Below are positions 9,363 to 19,318 of a stretch of 64,000 nt of DNA, piece by piece. The DNA lies in contig OY365738.1 in the NCBI GenBank assembly GCA_959347345.1, positions 558,001 through 622,000 on the forward strand. The letters run 5' to 3'. The notes beneath the pieces were generated by a model. The model made no database searches. It was given only the letters and a program-made list of their open reading frames with translations, and was not told the origin of the DNA. Within the stretch, counting starts at the first letter, position 1; each line of letters starts with the position of its first letter. The translations under genes were made by a program, and so were the position numbers. The DNA comes from an uncultured Amylibacter sp. (GTDB lineage Bacteria > Pseudomonadota > Alphaproteobacteria > Rhodobacterales > Rhodobacteraceae).

Positions 9363-10382
9363 TTAAAGCGCTTTATCAATCTTTTTCGCGACTTCTGGTG
9401 ATACCCAAGTAGACCATACATCGCGGTGATTTTCTAGGAACTCAATCGCTGTATCCTCGGCTGATGCCTGCTCTTCTTCCTTATAGTTAAGCATCGCATT
9501 CATCACATCGCCAGGAAATACCCGCTTGGATAAATAGTCATAGGCAACACCGCCCGCTTGCTTGAATTCATCGGTTACAACCGTGTGAATAATAGCGGGA
9601 GACCAGCCAGACTGCTGTGGATCATCGCATTCCTGCTCTGGTTTCACAATGCACCCATTCCAGTGCTCATCACCAGCATAAGGCACGCCCCACGGCAGAT
9701 TAACCAGACCGTATTTACCAGCCAACGCGGTTGGCGCCCAGTAATACCCAAGCCACTCTTCCCCGCGTTCCACGGCCTTTGCCAGCGAGCCAGACAACCC
9801 CGCGCCAGAGCCCGGATCAATCAGTTTCCAGCCCTTTGCTTCCATATCAAACGCACGGAACAAATTGCGAGTCACCAGATTACAGCCCCAACCAGGAGGA
9901 CACCCGATAAGCGCGCCTTTGCTTGGCTCTTCGGAATCTGGGAACAGGTCAGGACGTTCCAAAATCTTGACAATCGTGTCCAATTCGGGGTATTTTTCCA
10001 CGAAAGAAGGCGGTACGAACCAGCCCTCTGACACACCCGTAATCGGCCCGTCCACAACCGAATGCATGCGCCCCTCTGCTATCGCGGCTTGCAAGGGGTC
10101 TTGCACGAAATTAACCCAGAGTTCTGGGGCAATATCGGGTTTCCCCTTAGCGTTCATGGACGTGAAAGACGGCACGGTATCGCCCGGCACCAGCTCTGGA
10201 TCGCAGCCATAGCCGTTTTCCAAAATAAAGGCATCGATATTCGCCAAAAGCGAAGCCGAAGCCCAAGTCATATCGGCAATTTGTACCTTACCACATTCCT
10301 GCGCAAGCGCGGGTGTGGAGGCGGCAAAGCCCAAAGTTAAAGTCGCCAAGCCAATGGCAACAGGTGTGATGTGTGTTCGCAT
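9363..10382 (-). CDS. Glycine betaine/proline-type ABC transporter substrate-binding protein
   Basis: 339 aa with a Sec signal peptide (cleavage after ALA at about 27) and an OpuAC/ProX-type binding domain: VQIADMTWASASLLANID near 34-51, PGSGAGLSGSLAKAVERGE near 185 and EWLGYYWAPTALAGKYGL. It would capture a quaternary amine in the periplasm. No permease or ATPase gene lies next to it, so it is an orphan binding protein or works with a transporter encoded elsewhere. The start follows GGAG at good spacing, and the gene has its own terminator. Confidence 0.86.
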   Translation of the reverse strand: MRTHITPVAIGLATLTLGFAASTPALAQECGKVQIADMTWASASLLANIDAFILENGYGCDPELVPGDTVPSFTSMNAKGKPDIAPELWVNFVQDPLQAAIAEGRMHSVVDGPITGVSEGWFVPPSFVEKYPELDTIVKILERPDLFPDSEEPSKGALIGCPPGWGCNLVTRNLFRAFDMEAKGWKLIDPGSGAGLSGSLAKAVERGEEWLGYYWAPTALAGKYGLVNLPWGVPYAGDEHWNGCIVKPEQECDDPQQSGWSPAIIHTVVTDEFKQAGGVAYDYLSKRVFPGDVMNAMLNYKEEEQASAEDTAIEFLENHRDVWSTWVSPEVAKKIDKAL

Positions 10383-10561
10383 AGTTTTCTCCTATATTGC
10401 GGTGTTGTGCTTTCAATGTTTTGTTGGCAGAATCGTATAGTGGTAGATTTTATGGATTAAACAAGCGTTAAATGTGGGGTTTTTGAAAAAAATCATAAAG
10501 CGTTGATATTGGGGGATTATTTTTAATGATTAGAAAACAATTAAAAACAATTAAAAACGGC

Positions 10562-10590
10562 TTGACAGCCCCGCAAAACTATGTTTATTG
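10562..10590 (+). promoter_or_regulatory. Possible promoter of the large lipoprotein gene
   Basis: TTGACA, 17 bp spacer, TTATTG; the ATG chosen for the lipoprotein is 38 bp further on. The -10 element is poor, so this is tentative. Confidence 0.45.
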
Positions 10591-10627
10591 TGAAAAAACA
10601 AAACAACAAGTGCAAAGGGACACGCTC

Positions 10628-13600
10628 ATGCCATATATCAAACTTTTAACCATTCTTGCTGGGCTTGCCCTGCTAACCGCTTGCGCTGGGGCTGTTACTG
10701 TTAATCCCACCGTGAATACGGGCGGGAACGGAGGCAGTGGCGGGGGCGATGGTCCGTGCGTGACGAATCCGTTCGGCACGACTTGCACCAATCCCACCGA
10801 AACGCAACAGGTGACTTTCTGCCGTGATGACACCAGAACCACCGATACAAAAACAGATGATTGCGCCCCGACAATAACCCGCGTTTGTACTGCTAATGTC
10901 TTTGATACGCTTTGCACCACCCCGACCAAAGAACAGGCGGAGGTTTTTTGCGGTGATGACACCAAAACCACCAATACAAAAACAAACGATTGCGCCCAAA
11001 CGATAACGGACGCTTGCACGGATGATTTCTTTCATACGCTTTGCACGGCTGAAGTATATGTGCAACAGCGCAAGGATTTTAATGACATGTGCATCAATCA
11101 AGAGGGAAAAACACCCCAGATTTGCGAAGCCGAGGCGCAGGTAAGGACTTGCGATGCAGACGAGTTTGCCACGGGGTGCGTGGCGCAAAAATACGTTGAT
11201 GAACGCAGGATGACTTGTTTAACCAACAAAAACACCAATCGGTGCATGGCGACAGAAGAGCTGATTTGCGGGACGACTGGCGATATTTTTGATGATTTCT
11301 GCACGGGCTTGACAGATACAGACACTATGCGGGCGAGTGCTTGCCAAACGCATGGCACAGACCCCACCGATGGACACTCCACTTGCGCAACTATCCTTAT
11401 TCCCTTGTGTGGTATAGCCGACCCGTTTGCCCATGAGGGCTGTGATGATGTGGTGAATATAAACGCAGGGGTGCGAAAAACCTTTTGTGAAACCCCCGCC
11501 AACGCTTGGAATCCGAAATGCATGGAGACAACGCATGGGGCGGTTGATGCTACGCGAGTGATGGCTTGCCAAATGTTTGGCATTGATACAGGCACGGGCG
11601 GTGATAATAGTTGCGCGACCAGCCTTACCACCGCTTGCGATATACGAGACCCGTTTGCCTATACAGGGTGCAAGGATGTGGCGGGGATTGCAGGGGTGCG
11701 AATGATGTATTGCCAAGCCCCCGCCACGGCTTGGGATGAGGAATGCATGAATGGCACGCATGGCACGGTTGATACCGCGCGAGTGACGGCTTGCCAAATG
11801 TTTGGCACAGGCACGGGCGGTGATGATAGTTGCGCAACCAGCCTTGCCTCCATGTGTCTGCTAGCCAATCCGTTTATCCATGAGGGGTGTAATGATGTGG
11901 CGGGGATTGACGCGGGGTTTAGAACAACCTATTGCACCATGCCCGCCAATGCCTTTAAGACGGGGTGCAAAACGGATGGCACGCATGATGTTCTTACACA
12001 AAACGGCGCCACTGTGAATGGTGCACGGCGTGATGCCTGTTTGACCAGCCCTGTTGGCACACCTGCCGACCCCAGTTGCGAAACAGATTCCCTTACGGAG
12101 CAGGGCTGTGCAACCGACCCGTTTAGCGTTACAAATACGGGCTGTCGCAATCTTATGCGATTTTCAGAGATTGTGGGAAATTTCTGCGACATGAACCAGA
12201 GCAACCAAAACTGCGGGGTGAAGACCAGCACTTGGGTGGAAAATGCGCGGAATGCGGATGATACGGCTGATCTTGAGGTAAGAGGTGTCAGGGCAGCCCT
12301 TGCAAATGATGCGCAATATACCCTTATTACAGGCGGTACGGAGTCCTTGGAATTGGGGGATGCGGTGGCAAAACATGCCACGAACTTTGGTGATTTGACC
12401 TTTAAAAATACCGAGGTGCCCGCGAACGGTACCTTTGTAGGTGAAACGGCATTTACAGGCAATCCAAATGTGGCGGGCGGGATATCTTATGCCACCAATG
12501 TGGGGGCGACTAAACTCTATGCTGGGCTGTTGTCTGATACGAATGTTGGTGCGCTGTTGGAGGCAACACCAACCGCGAATTGGCTTGGACGGTTAGGCTT
12601 TATCCATGGTGAGAATATTACTACTAATGCTTTCCATGATGTAGCAGATTTTCAATTGGTGATTGATTTTACGAACACTGCCCTGTCCCAGACGGTAGCT
12701 CTTTCTAACCGTGAAAGTGCTTTTTATCAGCAATTTATTATCGCGGGTAAATTTAACGATAAGGGTGTGATATTTGGCACAGCAACTTACGAACTTAGGA
12801 ATACTTCTAATGACGTTCTTAGCTCTAGAGGGATTGGCATATTAACAGGTTTGATTGGGCAAAAGGGCGCGGCGGCGGTTTTTCATAAAACTGGTGGAAA
12901 TGAGAATGGGCTTACCGATTTTATCGGCGGGTTTGTTGCCGTGCCCTATGTTCCAGAGGCGGACGATTTCCCAAACAAGGTTACGTTTAGCGATTGGGTG
13001 CGTGATTTTGGCCCGAATCCCCCACCCGCTACACTTACCGCCACGACCCCCGCAACCGACCGTAAAAGACAATTCTTGGCGGGCGGTACAGCAGGGCTGG
13101 ATACAACGGATGCGGTTAGCATAATAAGCGGTGCAAACCTTACCTTGACGCTAGGGGCGACGGGGCCGAACTCGGCGCGGTATAATGGCGAGCCACTGGG
13201 CGGGGATGGTGACGCGAGCGATGGTTATGGTTTATTGATTGATACTGTTGCCACTAATAGCTTTGTTGTATACGCGGGGCTTTTGGCGGATACAGATTTG
13301 GGCGCACCCCTGACACAAACCACTGGAAGCGTCACATGGTACGGGCAGATTCAAATCTTTCGGCATGGCACGTTTGATACCATTGACCCCCATAATTTTG
13401 AGTTAGAGATTACTTATGGTGGTACGAATGGTGTTGCGGGTTCAATAGAGGGGGATGTTGAAAGAGTACTTAGTGGCTCTACCAGCCAATATCGCTTGGC
13501 TGGTACTTATGATGCTGGTGGCGTTATCACTGGCACGGTTACTTTTACGAGATTTCAAGGTACTGATGCAGGACAACTCGACACGGCTATCGCCAACGGG

Positions 13601-14425
13601 ACCGGGCAAGGAATTCTTACGGGATTGATTGGCGCACAGGGCGCGGTTGGGGTTTTTCTTCGTGCGGAAGCGGGTAGTACAAAAGACAATATAGAAGGTG
13701 CCGCGAGCGCTAGCCAAATCTACGCTGGTGGGTTTGTTGCTGCTCCGCCTCCGCCGTCTGTGGCAACCTATGCCAATTTTAAGACGTATTATGCAGATTC
13801 GGCTAGGGCACCTGAACGGACACTACACCCAACACCAACGTCAACGGATTCTAGGGGGGCATTCGTAGAAGGCACGGCAACGGGCTTGCCTACGGACGGT
13901 TTCACCTTTACAAGTGGTAACTTTGCACCTGTTGTGGTTAGATTGAAAAAAGCGGTAAGTGGCAATGATGGCTTTGTTCTTATGTATGGAAACGTGTCTA
14001 GTGGTCTTGATACGAGGAGGTTTCGCGGGGGGCTGTTACCAACAACAGATTTGGGACCAGCAGTCCCCACGACAAGCACGGCAAATTGGGCGGGTAGCCT
14101 CCATTTAGGACTCGCTGGAGGTGGCGTTAGGAACGTTGATTTACCAACTGTGACGGTGGATTTTGCCAATGGCAGGATTACCGCACCTGAGACAGAGGTC
14201 GGAGTCGGAACGGGTAACACAGTAACTATTAACGGGCTATTCGGCGCGGGCTTGCCCAGTGGGACTCCTGCGGGTATTCTGGGCGGGACTGTTAATTTTG
14301 ATTTTTCGGGAAATCCACACACTGATAGACCGTTGATTGGTTTGATTGGAACAAAGGGGGCGATTGGCATATTCCATGGAAATGGACTCACTTTAGTTGG
14401 CGGGTTTGAGGCAAGCCCGAACTAA
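10628..14425 (+). CDS. Very large Cys-rich surface lipoprotein with three repeated barrel-like modules
   Basis: 1265 aa from the ATG at 10628, which has AAAGGGA upstream and opens a lipoprotein signal peptide with lipobox LTAC (Cys at residue 19). Residues about 30-560 form a Cys-rich region with recurring patterns such as NPF..xC and CxxxxPAxAWxxxC, probably disulfide-bonded repeats. Then follow three related modules (about 557-774, 814-1040, 1074-1265). Each has YAGLLxxTxLGAPL-like and W-G strands and ends with GILTGLIGxxGAxxVF and GGFVAxP. The lipoprotein at 19799 carries one such module. The module pattern recalls TbpB/Slam-type surface lipoprotein barrels, but this is inference from style, not a match. 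Adhesion or ligand binding at the surface is plausible. Confidence 0.72.
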   Translation: MPYIKLLTILAGLALLTACAGAVTVNPTVNTGGNGGSGGGDGPCVTNPFGTTCTNPTETQQVTFCRDDTRTTDTKTDDCAPTITRVCTANVFDTLCTTPTKEQAEVFCGDDTKTTNTKTNDCAQTITDACTDDFFHTLCTAEVYVQQRKDFNDMCINQEGKTPQICEAEAQVRTCDADEFATGCVAQKYVDERRMTCLTNKNTNRCMATEELICGTTGDIFDDFCTGLTDTDTMRASACQTHGTDPTDGHSTCATILIPLCGIADPFAHEGCDDVVNINAGVRKTFCETPANAWNPKCMETTHGAVDATRVMACQMFGIDTGTGGDNSCATSLTTACDIRDPFAYTGCKDVAGIAGVRMMYCQAPATAWDEECMNGTHGTVDTARVTACQMFGTGTGGDDSCATSLASMCLLANPFIHEGCNDVAGIDAGFRTTYCTMPANAFKTGCKTDGTHDVLTQNGATVNGARRDACLTSPVGTPADPSCETDSLTEQGCATDPFSVTNTGCRNLMRFSEIVGNFCDMNQSNQNCGVKTSTWVENARNADDTADLEVRGVRAALANDAQYTLITGGTESLELGDAVAKHATNFGDLTFKNTEVPANGTFVGETAFTGNPNVAGGISYATNVGATKLYAGLLSDTNVGALLEATPTANWLGRLGFIHGENITTNAFHDVADFQLVIDFTNTALSQTVALSNRESAFYQQFIIAGKFNDKGVIFGTATYELRNTSNDVLSSRGIGILTGLIGQKGAAAVFHKTGGNENGLTDFIGGFVAVPYVPEADDFPNKVTFSDWVRDFGPNPPPATLTATTPATDRKRQFLAGGTAGLDTTDAVSIISGANLTLTLGATGPNSARYNGEPLGGDGDASDGYGLLIDTVATNSFVVYAGLLADTDLGAPLTQTTGSVTWYGQIQIFRHGTFDTIDPHNFELEITYGGTNGVAGSIEGDVERVLSGSTSQYRLAGTYDAGGVITGTVTFTRFQGTDAGQLDTAIANGTGQGILTGLIGAQGAVGVFLRAEAGSTKDNIEGAASASQIYAGGFVAAPPPPSVATYANFKTYYADSARAPERTLHPTPTSTDSRGAFVEGTATGLPTDGFTFTSGNFAPVVVRLKKAVSGNDGFVLMYGNVSSGLDTRRFRGGLLPTTDLGPAVPTTSTANWAGSLHLGLAGGGVRNVDLPTVTVDFANGRITAPETEVGVGTGNTVTINGLFGAGLPSGTPAGILGGTVNFDFSGNPHTDRPLIGLIGTKGAIGIFHGNGLTLVGGFEASPN

Positions 14426-14452
14426 TCACTCACCCCTAATCGTTAGTAAGAA
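14426..14452. repeat. Short degenerate heptamer block between convergent genes
   Basis: Remnants of CTAATCA and TTAGTAA type units separate the large lipoprotein gene from glpK and supply the stop region of both. Confidence 0.6.
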
Positions 14453-15951
14453 AGCGTCGCCTGAACCGCCCTATCCCAATCGGCCAATCGCTTTGCCCTA
14501 TCATCCGCCTCCATTGTCGGGGTGAACTGGCGTTCGCACTGCCACAACGCAGCAAAGCCCGTCTGGTCTGGATAAATCCCCGCCCGCATGCCCGCCAACC
14601 ACGCCGCGCCCAAGGCGGTGGATTCCAGCACCCGAGGTCTATCCACCTTTGCCCCCAATATATCCGATAAAAACTGCATGGCATAGCCATTCGCGCTCAT
14701 CCCGCCATCCACACGCAGGATATTATCGCCCGAACCAGCACCAGAACCCGCCCCAGAACCAGCACCAGAACCCCCCATATCCGCCCGCATAGCCGCCACC
14801 AAATCGCGGGTTTGAAACCCGACCGCTTGCAAGGCCGCCCGCGCCAGCTCTGCCCTGCCCGTATCGCGGGTTAATCCATAAACCGCCCCCCGTGCGTTCG
14901 CGTTCCAATACGGCGCACCCAAACCCGTGAACGCTGGCACAATCACGACTCGGCTATCGGCGCGTGCCGATTCCGCCAGTGCCACAGTCTCCCCCGCCTC
15001 GCCTATCATCTGCAAGCCGTCACGCAACCATTGCACAACCGCACCCGCCATAAATATAGAGCCCTCCAAAGCATAGCTGGTCTGCCCGTCCAGCCGATAC
15101 GCGATAGTCGTCAGCAACCGATTATTGGAGGCAACCGCCCGCGAACCCGTGTTTAACAAGGCAAAACACCCCGTGCCATAGGTGGATTTCACCATCCCCC
15201 GCGTGAAACACCCCTGCCCCATAGCCGCCGCCTGCTGGTCACCTGCTACACCCAATATCGGCAGCCTCGCCCCGAAAATATCCACGCCCGTCGTGCCAAA
15301 ATCGGCGGCGCAATCGCAAACTTCAGGCAACATAGCCATTGGGATATTGAACATATCGCACAATTCACGCGACCACTCGCCCCGATGAATATCGTATAAC
15401 ATCGTCCGCGCGGCGTTCGTCGCGTCCGTCTTATGCGACTGCCCTTTTGTTAACCGCCAAATCAGGTAGGAATCAATCGTGCCAAAGCATAAATGCCCCT
15501 CCTCTGCCTGTTTCTGTGCGCCTTCCACATTGCGCAAAATCCACGCGATTTTGGTTGCAGAAAAATACGGATCGGCCAATAACCCCGTGCGGGCGGTTAT
15601 CGTGCGTTCGTCCAATTTCGCGCAATCGTCCGCCGTGCGCCTGTCCTGCCAGACTATCGCAGGATGGATGGGTTTGCCCGTTGACCGCTCCCAAATCACC
15701 GTTGTTTCACGCTGATTTGTTATGCCAATAGCGGTTATATCGCGCCCATCCAGCCCCGCATGTAGCAGAGCCAACCGCCCCGTATCAACCACGGTTTGCC
15801 AGATTTCCAGAGCGTCGTGTTCCACCCACCCCGATTGAGGGAAGGATTGGGTGAATTCTTGGGCGGCCTGCCCTTTGATTTGGAATGTTTCGTTGAAAAT
15901 AAGGGCGCGGGTGGAGGTCGTGCCTTGGTCTATGGTTAATATGTGTTTCAT
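14443..15951 (-). CDS. glpK: Glycerol kinase
   Basis: Phosphorylates glycerol with ATP; FGGY kinase of 502 aa. Motifs are [12 protein letters not shown] near the N-terminus, [11 protein letters not shown] near 77, [14 protein letters not shown] near 258 and [14 protein letters not shown] near 415. Just before that last motif is an in-frame low-complexity run of GSGA repeats from a 12-nt tandem (about 14735-14780), absent from typical GlpK. It forms a split glycerol module with glpD (17.2-18.7 kb), interrupted by a DUF3800 gene. The last codons abut degenerate heptamer repeats. Confidence 0.94.
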   Translation of the reverse strand: MKHILTIDQGTTSTRALIFNETFQIKGQAAQEFTQSFPQSGWVEHDALEIWQTVVDTGRLALLHAGLDGRDITAIGITNQRETTVIWERSTGKPIHPAIVWQDRRTADDCAKLDERTITARTGLLADPYFSATKIAWILRNVEGAQKQAEEGHLCFGTIDSYLIWRLTKGQSHKTDATNAARTMLYDIHRGEWSRELCDMFNIPMAMLPEVCDCAADFGTTGVDIFGARLPILGVAGDQQAAAMGQGCFTRGMVKSTYGTGCFALLNTGSRAVASNNRLLTTIAYRLDGQTSYALEGSIFMAGAVVQWLRDGLQMIGEAGETVALAESARADSRVVIVPAFTGLGAPYWNANARGAVYGLTRDTGRAELARAALQAVGFQTRDLVAAMRADMGGSGAGSGAGSGAGSGDNILRVDGGMSANGYAMQFLSDILGAKVDRPRVLESTALGAAWLAGMRAGIYPDQTGFAALWQCERQFTPTMEADDRAKRLADWDRAVQATLSY

Positions 15952-16051
15952 TGGGTTCTCTTTTTATTATGGAGGGTTAGGGGTTTTTATGAGTTTGTCA
16001 AGGGGGAAACCAACCCTTGCGGTTTGGGATATAACATGATACTTTTAAATT

Positions 16052-17164
16052 ATGCCTATTTTTATTGATGAATCTGGTTTTACAGGAAATGATTTGCTAA
16101 ATGCTAACCAACCCCATTTCGTGATGTCCAGTGTCAGTATATCTGATGATGAGGCACAGTATTTAGTGGATAAAGTCAGGGCAGATTTTAAAATCAAGGC
16201 AGATGAGCTAAAGGGAGCTAATCTGCTAAGAACGGCAAAAGGCATGAATGTCGTAAAATATATCTTGTACAATATTCAAGGGAAATACGCACTTTCATGT
16301 AATCATAAGATTTACACCCTGTGCTGTAAAATCTTTGAATATATTTTTGAACCTGTATTGCAAGAAAATAATTCACTATTTTATGAAAATAGGTTTAATT
16401 TGTTTATAGCCAACCTTATTTTTTTATTTTTTGTTAATAAAGATAAAGTGGCATCTGAAATTATGATAAGTTTTGCTAAAATGATGCGCGAACAGAATTT
16501 TGACGCATTACGAGTTTTATTTTCAAATAAAACATCTCTAGATACGGATGACGTATTTCTTGATATGATAGATTTCATGGAGGGCTATTCAGATGAAATA
16601 ATTAAAGAATTAGAAATACTTAAAGCCGCTGGAAACCACGGAAAATGGATACTTGATATATCTATTTCTGCACTTTGGGGGGTGTCAAGACATTGGGCTA
16701 AAAGCCATGATGAAATGACAATTATCTGCGATCCTTCAAAACCTCTGGCAGCACTTGCATCTGAAATTAATCTAATGGTTGGCAGAACAGACAGACCAAA
16801 ACTTTTTCATCCTGTTGCAGGTCTTTACTCTCCTATATTTAATCTAAAAGAACCACTTCAATTTAAAGACTCAAAAGAATCAGCAGGAATCCAATTGGCT
16901 GATATAGTCGCAAGCTTTGCTACCTACGCTCTTAAAAAAGATGATAAGAGTTTATTGCAGATAATTGCTAAAGGCGTTATCAACGAAAGTATGTTTCCGA
17001 CTCCTGAGCATGTAGATTTAGCTCAAAAACAGCCCACTATAAATGTAGTAGTGTTAAAGGAACTAGCCAATCGCGCCCGCAACAAAAGCGACCCACTTCT
17101 AGGAATGCCCGAGTATTACGAATTTATTAGTGAGCAATACGACACCTCACCACTCCGAAATTAA
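16052..17164 (+). CDS. DUF3800 domain protein, probably acquired
   Basis: 370 aa. FIDESG at residues 4-9 and the late QLADIVASFATYAL segment are the acidic motifs of DUF3800, a family with an RNase H-like fold often found near defence or mobile genes. Function unproven. The gene is visibly richer in A and T than its neighbours and lies on the opposite strand, between glpK and glpD, which are otherwise a natural pair. That suggests insertion by horizontal transfer. No transposase, direct repeats or Shine-Dalgarno sequence are evident. Confidence 0.78.
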   Translation: MPIFIDESGFTGNDLLNANQPHFVMSSVSISDDEAQYLVDKVRADFKIKADELKGANLLRTAKGMNVVKYILYNIQGKYALSCNHKIYTLCCKIFEYIFEPVLQENNSLFYENRFNLFIANLIFLFFVNKDKVASEIMISFAKMMREQNFDALRVLFSNKTSLDTDDVFLDMIDFMEGYSDEIIKELEILKAAGNHGKWILDISISALWGVSRHWAKSHDEMTIICDPSKPLAALASEINLMVGRTDRPKLFHPVAGLYSPIFNLKEPLQFKDSKESAGIQLADIVASFATYALKKDDKSLLQIIAKGVINESMFPTPEHVDLAQKQPTINVVVLKELANRARNKSDPLLGMPEYYEFISEQYDTSPLRN

Positions 17165-17190
17165 ATAAAGCGGTTTGCGTGGTGCACCCG

Positions 17191-18735
17191 CTATCCCCCT
17201 TTTTTTATGTATTTGTCAAGGGTTTTTATTTGTGCCGTGCTTAACCGCAAGCCCAGTTTGCTGCGCCGCCAAACGATATCCTCTGCCGTTTGTGCGAACT
17301 CGTGGGCTATCAAATAATCCACCTCTTTCGCATGCAGGGTCGCGCCGAAATCCGCGCCCAAATCGCCCTGCCCCCGTGCCGTGCCGAGCATATCCCACGC
17401 GGACAAACCATAGGCAGAAAACAACCGTTCCGCCCAATCCGTATCCAAAAACGGGTAATCGGTGTGTAGTTTTTTAACCAGCCCCGCACGGTCGTTCAGT
17501 GCGAAATCACCGCCTTTTAACGGCGCGGTTGCCGTCCAAGCCGCGTTCATTTTCAAATACGGGGATAATCGCGCCAATACGGCCTCTGCCAATCGCCTAT
17601 GTGTGGTGATTTTACCGCCAAACACGCTGATAACGGGCGCACCGCCCTCCCCCACATCCAGCTCCAAAACATAGTCACGGGTGGCGGCGGTCGCGTCCTC
17701 TGCCCCAAAATTATCACCATCATTATACAACGCCCGCAACCCCGCGTAATGGCTGATAATATCCTTACGTGTCAAGGGTTTAGCAAAATAACGCGAGGCT
17801 CTCTCGCACAAATAATCCATCTCCGCTTCACTGCAAACGGGGGGGCTGACATCGTTCATTGCAACCTCGGTCGTGCCGATAAGCGTAAAATCGCGCTGAT
17901 ACGGAATGGCGAAAATAATCCGCCCATCGTCGCCTTGGAAAAAATAACATTTATCGTGGGGGTAGAGCCGTTTTGTGATGATATGACTGCCCTTTACCAG
18001 CCGTATTTTGGAATTGGAAACCGTGCCAATATCGGGCAAAATACGGCTCGCATGACCGCCCGTGGCGTTTATTAAGGCGCGGGCTTCATAGGTTTGCCTG
18101 TCGGTTTTCACCTGCCACAGGTTGTTTTTCCGCGCAGCCCCCCTCACAAGGGTTCGCGTCATAACCCGCCCGCCCCGCGCCACGATATCAACCGCCATTA
18201 AAACCACCAGACGCGCGTCATCAACCCAGCAATCGGAATACTCAAAGGCTCGGTTTAACGCGGGTTTCAAGGGCGCACCTTCGGGTGTATTCGGCAATCT
18301 CAGCGTCCGTGTGGGTGGCAGGATTTTCCGCGCCCCCAGCGTATCGTACAGAGCCAGCCCCGCACGGATTATCCACGCAGGACGATGCCCCTTTAACACT
18401 CGCAGCAGTCGCCCAGCAGGAGTATCCGTGGCGAACCGCATGTTTTTATCAATCGGCAGAATGAACCGCAAAGGCCAGCAAATATGGGGCATATTTTGCA
18501 ATAAAACCTCCCGCTCACGCAATGAATCGCGGACGAGTTTGAATTCAAAGTATTCTAAGTAACGCAACCCCCCGTGGAATAATTTCGTGGATTTGGAGGA
18601 GGTTTCGCTGGCTAAATCGCCTTTTTCTATTAATAAAACGGACAGCCCGCGTCCCACGGCATCGCGGGCTATGGCGGTGCCGTTGACTCCGCCGCCGATG
18701 ATAATCAGGTCTAATGGGGGTGAGGATGTGGTCAT
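17191..18735 (-). CDS. glpD: Aerobic glycerol-3-phosphate dehydrogenase
   Basis: Membrane-associated FAD enzyme that oxidises glycerol-3-phosphate to dihydroxyacetone phosphate and feeds electrons to quinone. 514 aa with the FAD motif GGGVNGTAIARDA near residue 13, the GlpD signature SSKSTKLFHGGLRYLEYFEF near 47 and the C-terminal GlpD domain. It follows glycerol kinase in the pathway. Its promoter lies so close to the ATG that the mRNA would be leaderless. Confidence 0.94.
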   Translation of the reverse strand: MTTSSPPLDLIIIGGGVNGTAIARDAVGRGLSVLLIEKGDLASETSSKSTKLFHGGLRYLEYFEFKLVRDSLREREVLLQNMPHICWPLRFILPIDKNMRFATDTPAGRLLRVLKGHRPAWIIRAGLALYDTLGARKILPPTRTLRLPNTPEGAPLKPALNRAFEYSDCWVDDARLVVLMAVDIVARGGRVMTRTLVRGAARKNNLWQVKTDRQTYEARALINATGGHASRILPDIGTVSNSKIRLVKGSHIITKRLYPHDKCYFFQGDDGRIIFAIPYQRDFTLIGTTEVAMNDVSPPVCSEAEMDYLCERASRYFAKPLTRKDIISHYAGLRALYNDGDNFGAEDATAATRDYVLELDVGEGGAPVISVFGGKITTHRRLAEAVLARLSPYLKMNAAWTATAPLKGGDFALNDRAGLVKKLHTDYPFLDTDWAERLFSAYGLSAWDMLGTARGQGDLGADFGATLHAKEVDYLIAHEFAQTAEDIVWRRSKLGLRLSTAQIKTLDKYIKKGG

Positions 18736-18742
18736 TCGGCGG

Positions 18743-18771
18743 AGTATAGTGGGTTTTTATTGGATTGTGAA
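18743..18771 (-). promoter_or_regulatory. glpD promoter implying a leaderless mRNA
   Basis: On the minus strand TTCACA, 17 bp spacer, TATACT. Only seven bases separate the -10 hexamer from the glpD ATG, so transcription should start at or next to the A of the start codon. No Shine-Dalgarno sequence is present. Confidence 0.7.
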
Positions 18772-18773
18772 TA

Positions 18774-19282
18774 GTTGTTAGTTATTAGTTGTTAGTTATT
18801 AGTTATTAGTTATGCCCTTCGGGTCTTCGTCATCGCGACATAGGGCAGTTGAACCTGCCCGCAAATTAAAACAATGAATGCCGACCAGCGGGGTCTTTTG
18901 TGCGTAGCCCCCGCTTCGCGGGAGCATGCCAAAAGCCCTTTGGTTACAAGATGATAATGATTCTATAAATTTACTATCTGGAATAACCAGACTATAAAGT
19001 GGATTATTTGCAAAGAATACTTGGGAATTGGTGATAGGCAATTTCTAAATTTATTTAGGCTCTGCCTAGATGCTTGGATAGGCTTTAGCCAAAAATCCCC
19101 GTCCAGATCTCCGCAGGAGGGGTGGGCGGGTGGGCAACCGAACGCAGTGAGGGCGCAAGCAAAAACCTCTATCCCCAACTCCTAATAACCAACCTCTAAT
19201 CCCTAATAACCAATAATTCATCCCTAATAACTAATAACTAACAACTAATAACTAACAACTAATAACTAACAACTAAAACCCC
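18774..19282. repeat. Element A copy 1 between heptamer arrays
   Basis: Heptamers at 18774-18811 and 19190-19275 enclose a copy of interspersed element A (about 18813-19178). It runs from the GCCCTTCGGGTCTTCG end through the main hairpin (18895-18935), the conserved ATTTACTATCTGGAATAAC core, the GGATTATTTGCAAAGAATAC core and a CTAAATTTATTTAG segment, to the GGTGGGCGGGTGGGC end. No convincing gene. A short palindrome at 18843-18860 is specific to this copy and recurs at 22711. Confidence 0.88.
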
Positions 19283-19311
19283 TTTACAAACAACCCAATC
19301 CCGCCTAAACT
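19283..19311 (+). promoter_or_regulatory. Promoter of the DUF983 gene, leaderless type
   Basis: TTTACA, 17 bp spacer, TAAACT, seven bases before the ATG at 19319. As for glpD, transcription would begin at the start codon. Confidence 0.65.
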
Positions 19312-19318
19312 CCCACCT

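Noticed and set aside
18963..19178. Short open frame in element A as a gene, and its relatives at 35515, 60507 and 62037
   Set aside because: The frames coincide with the repeat, lack ribosome-binding sites and appear broken in the other copies. Listed as a low-score finding only.
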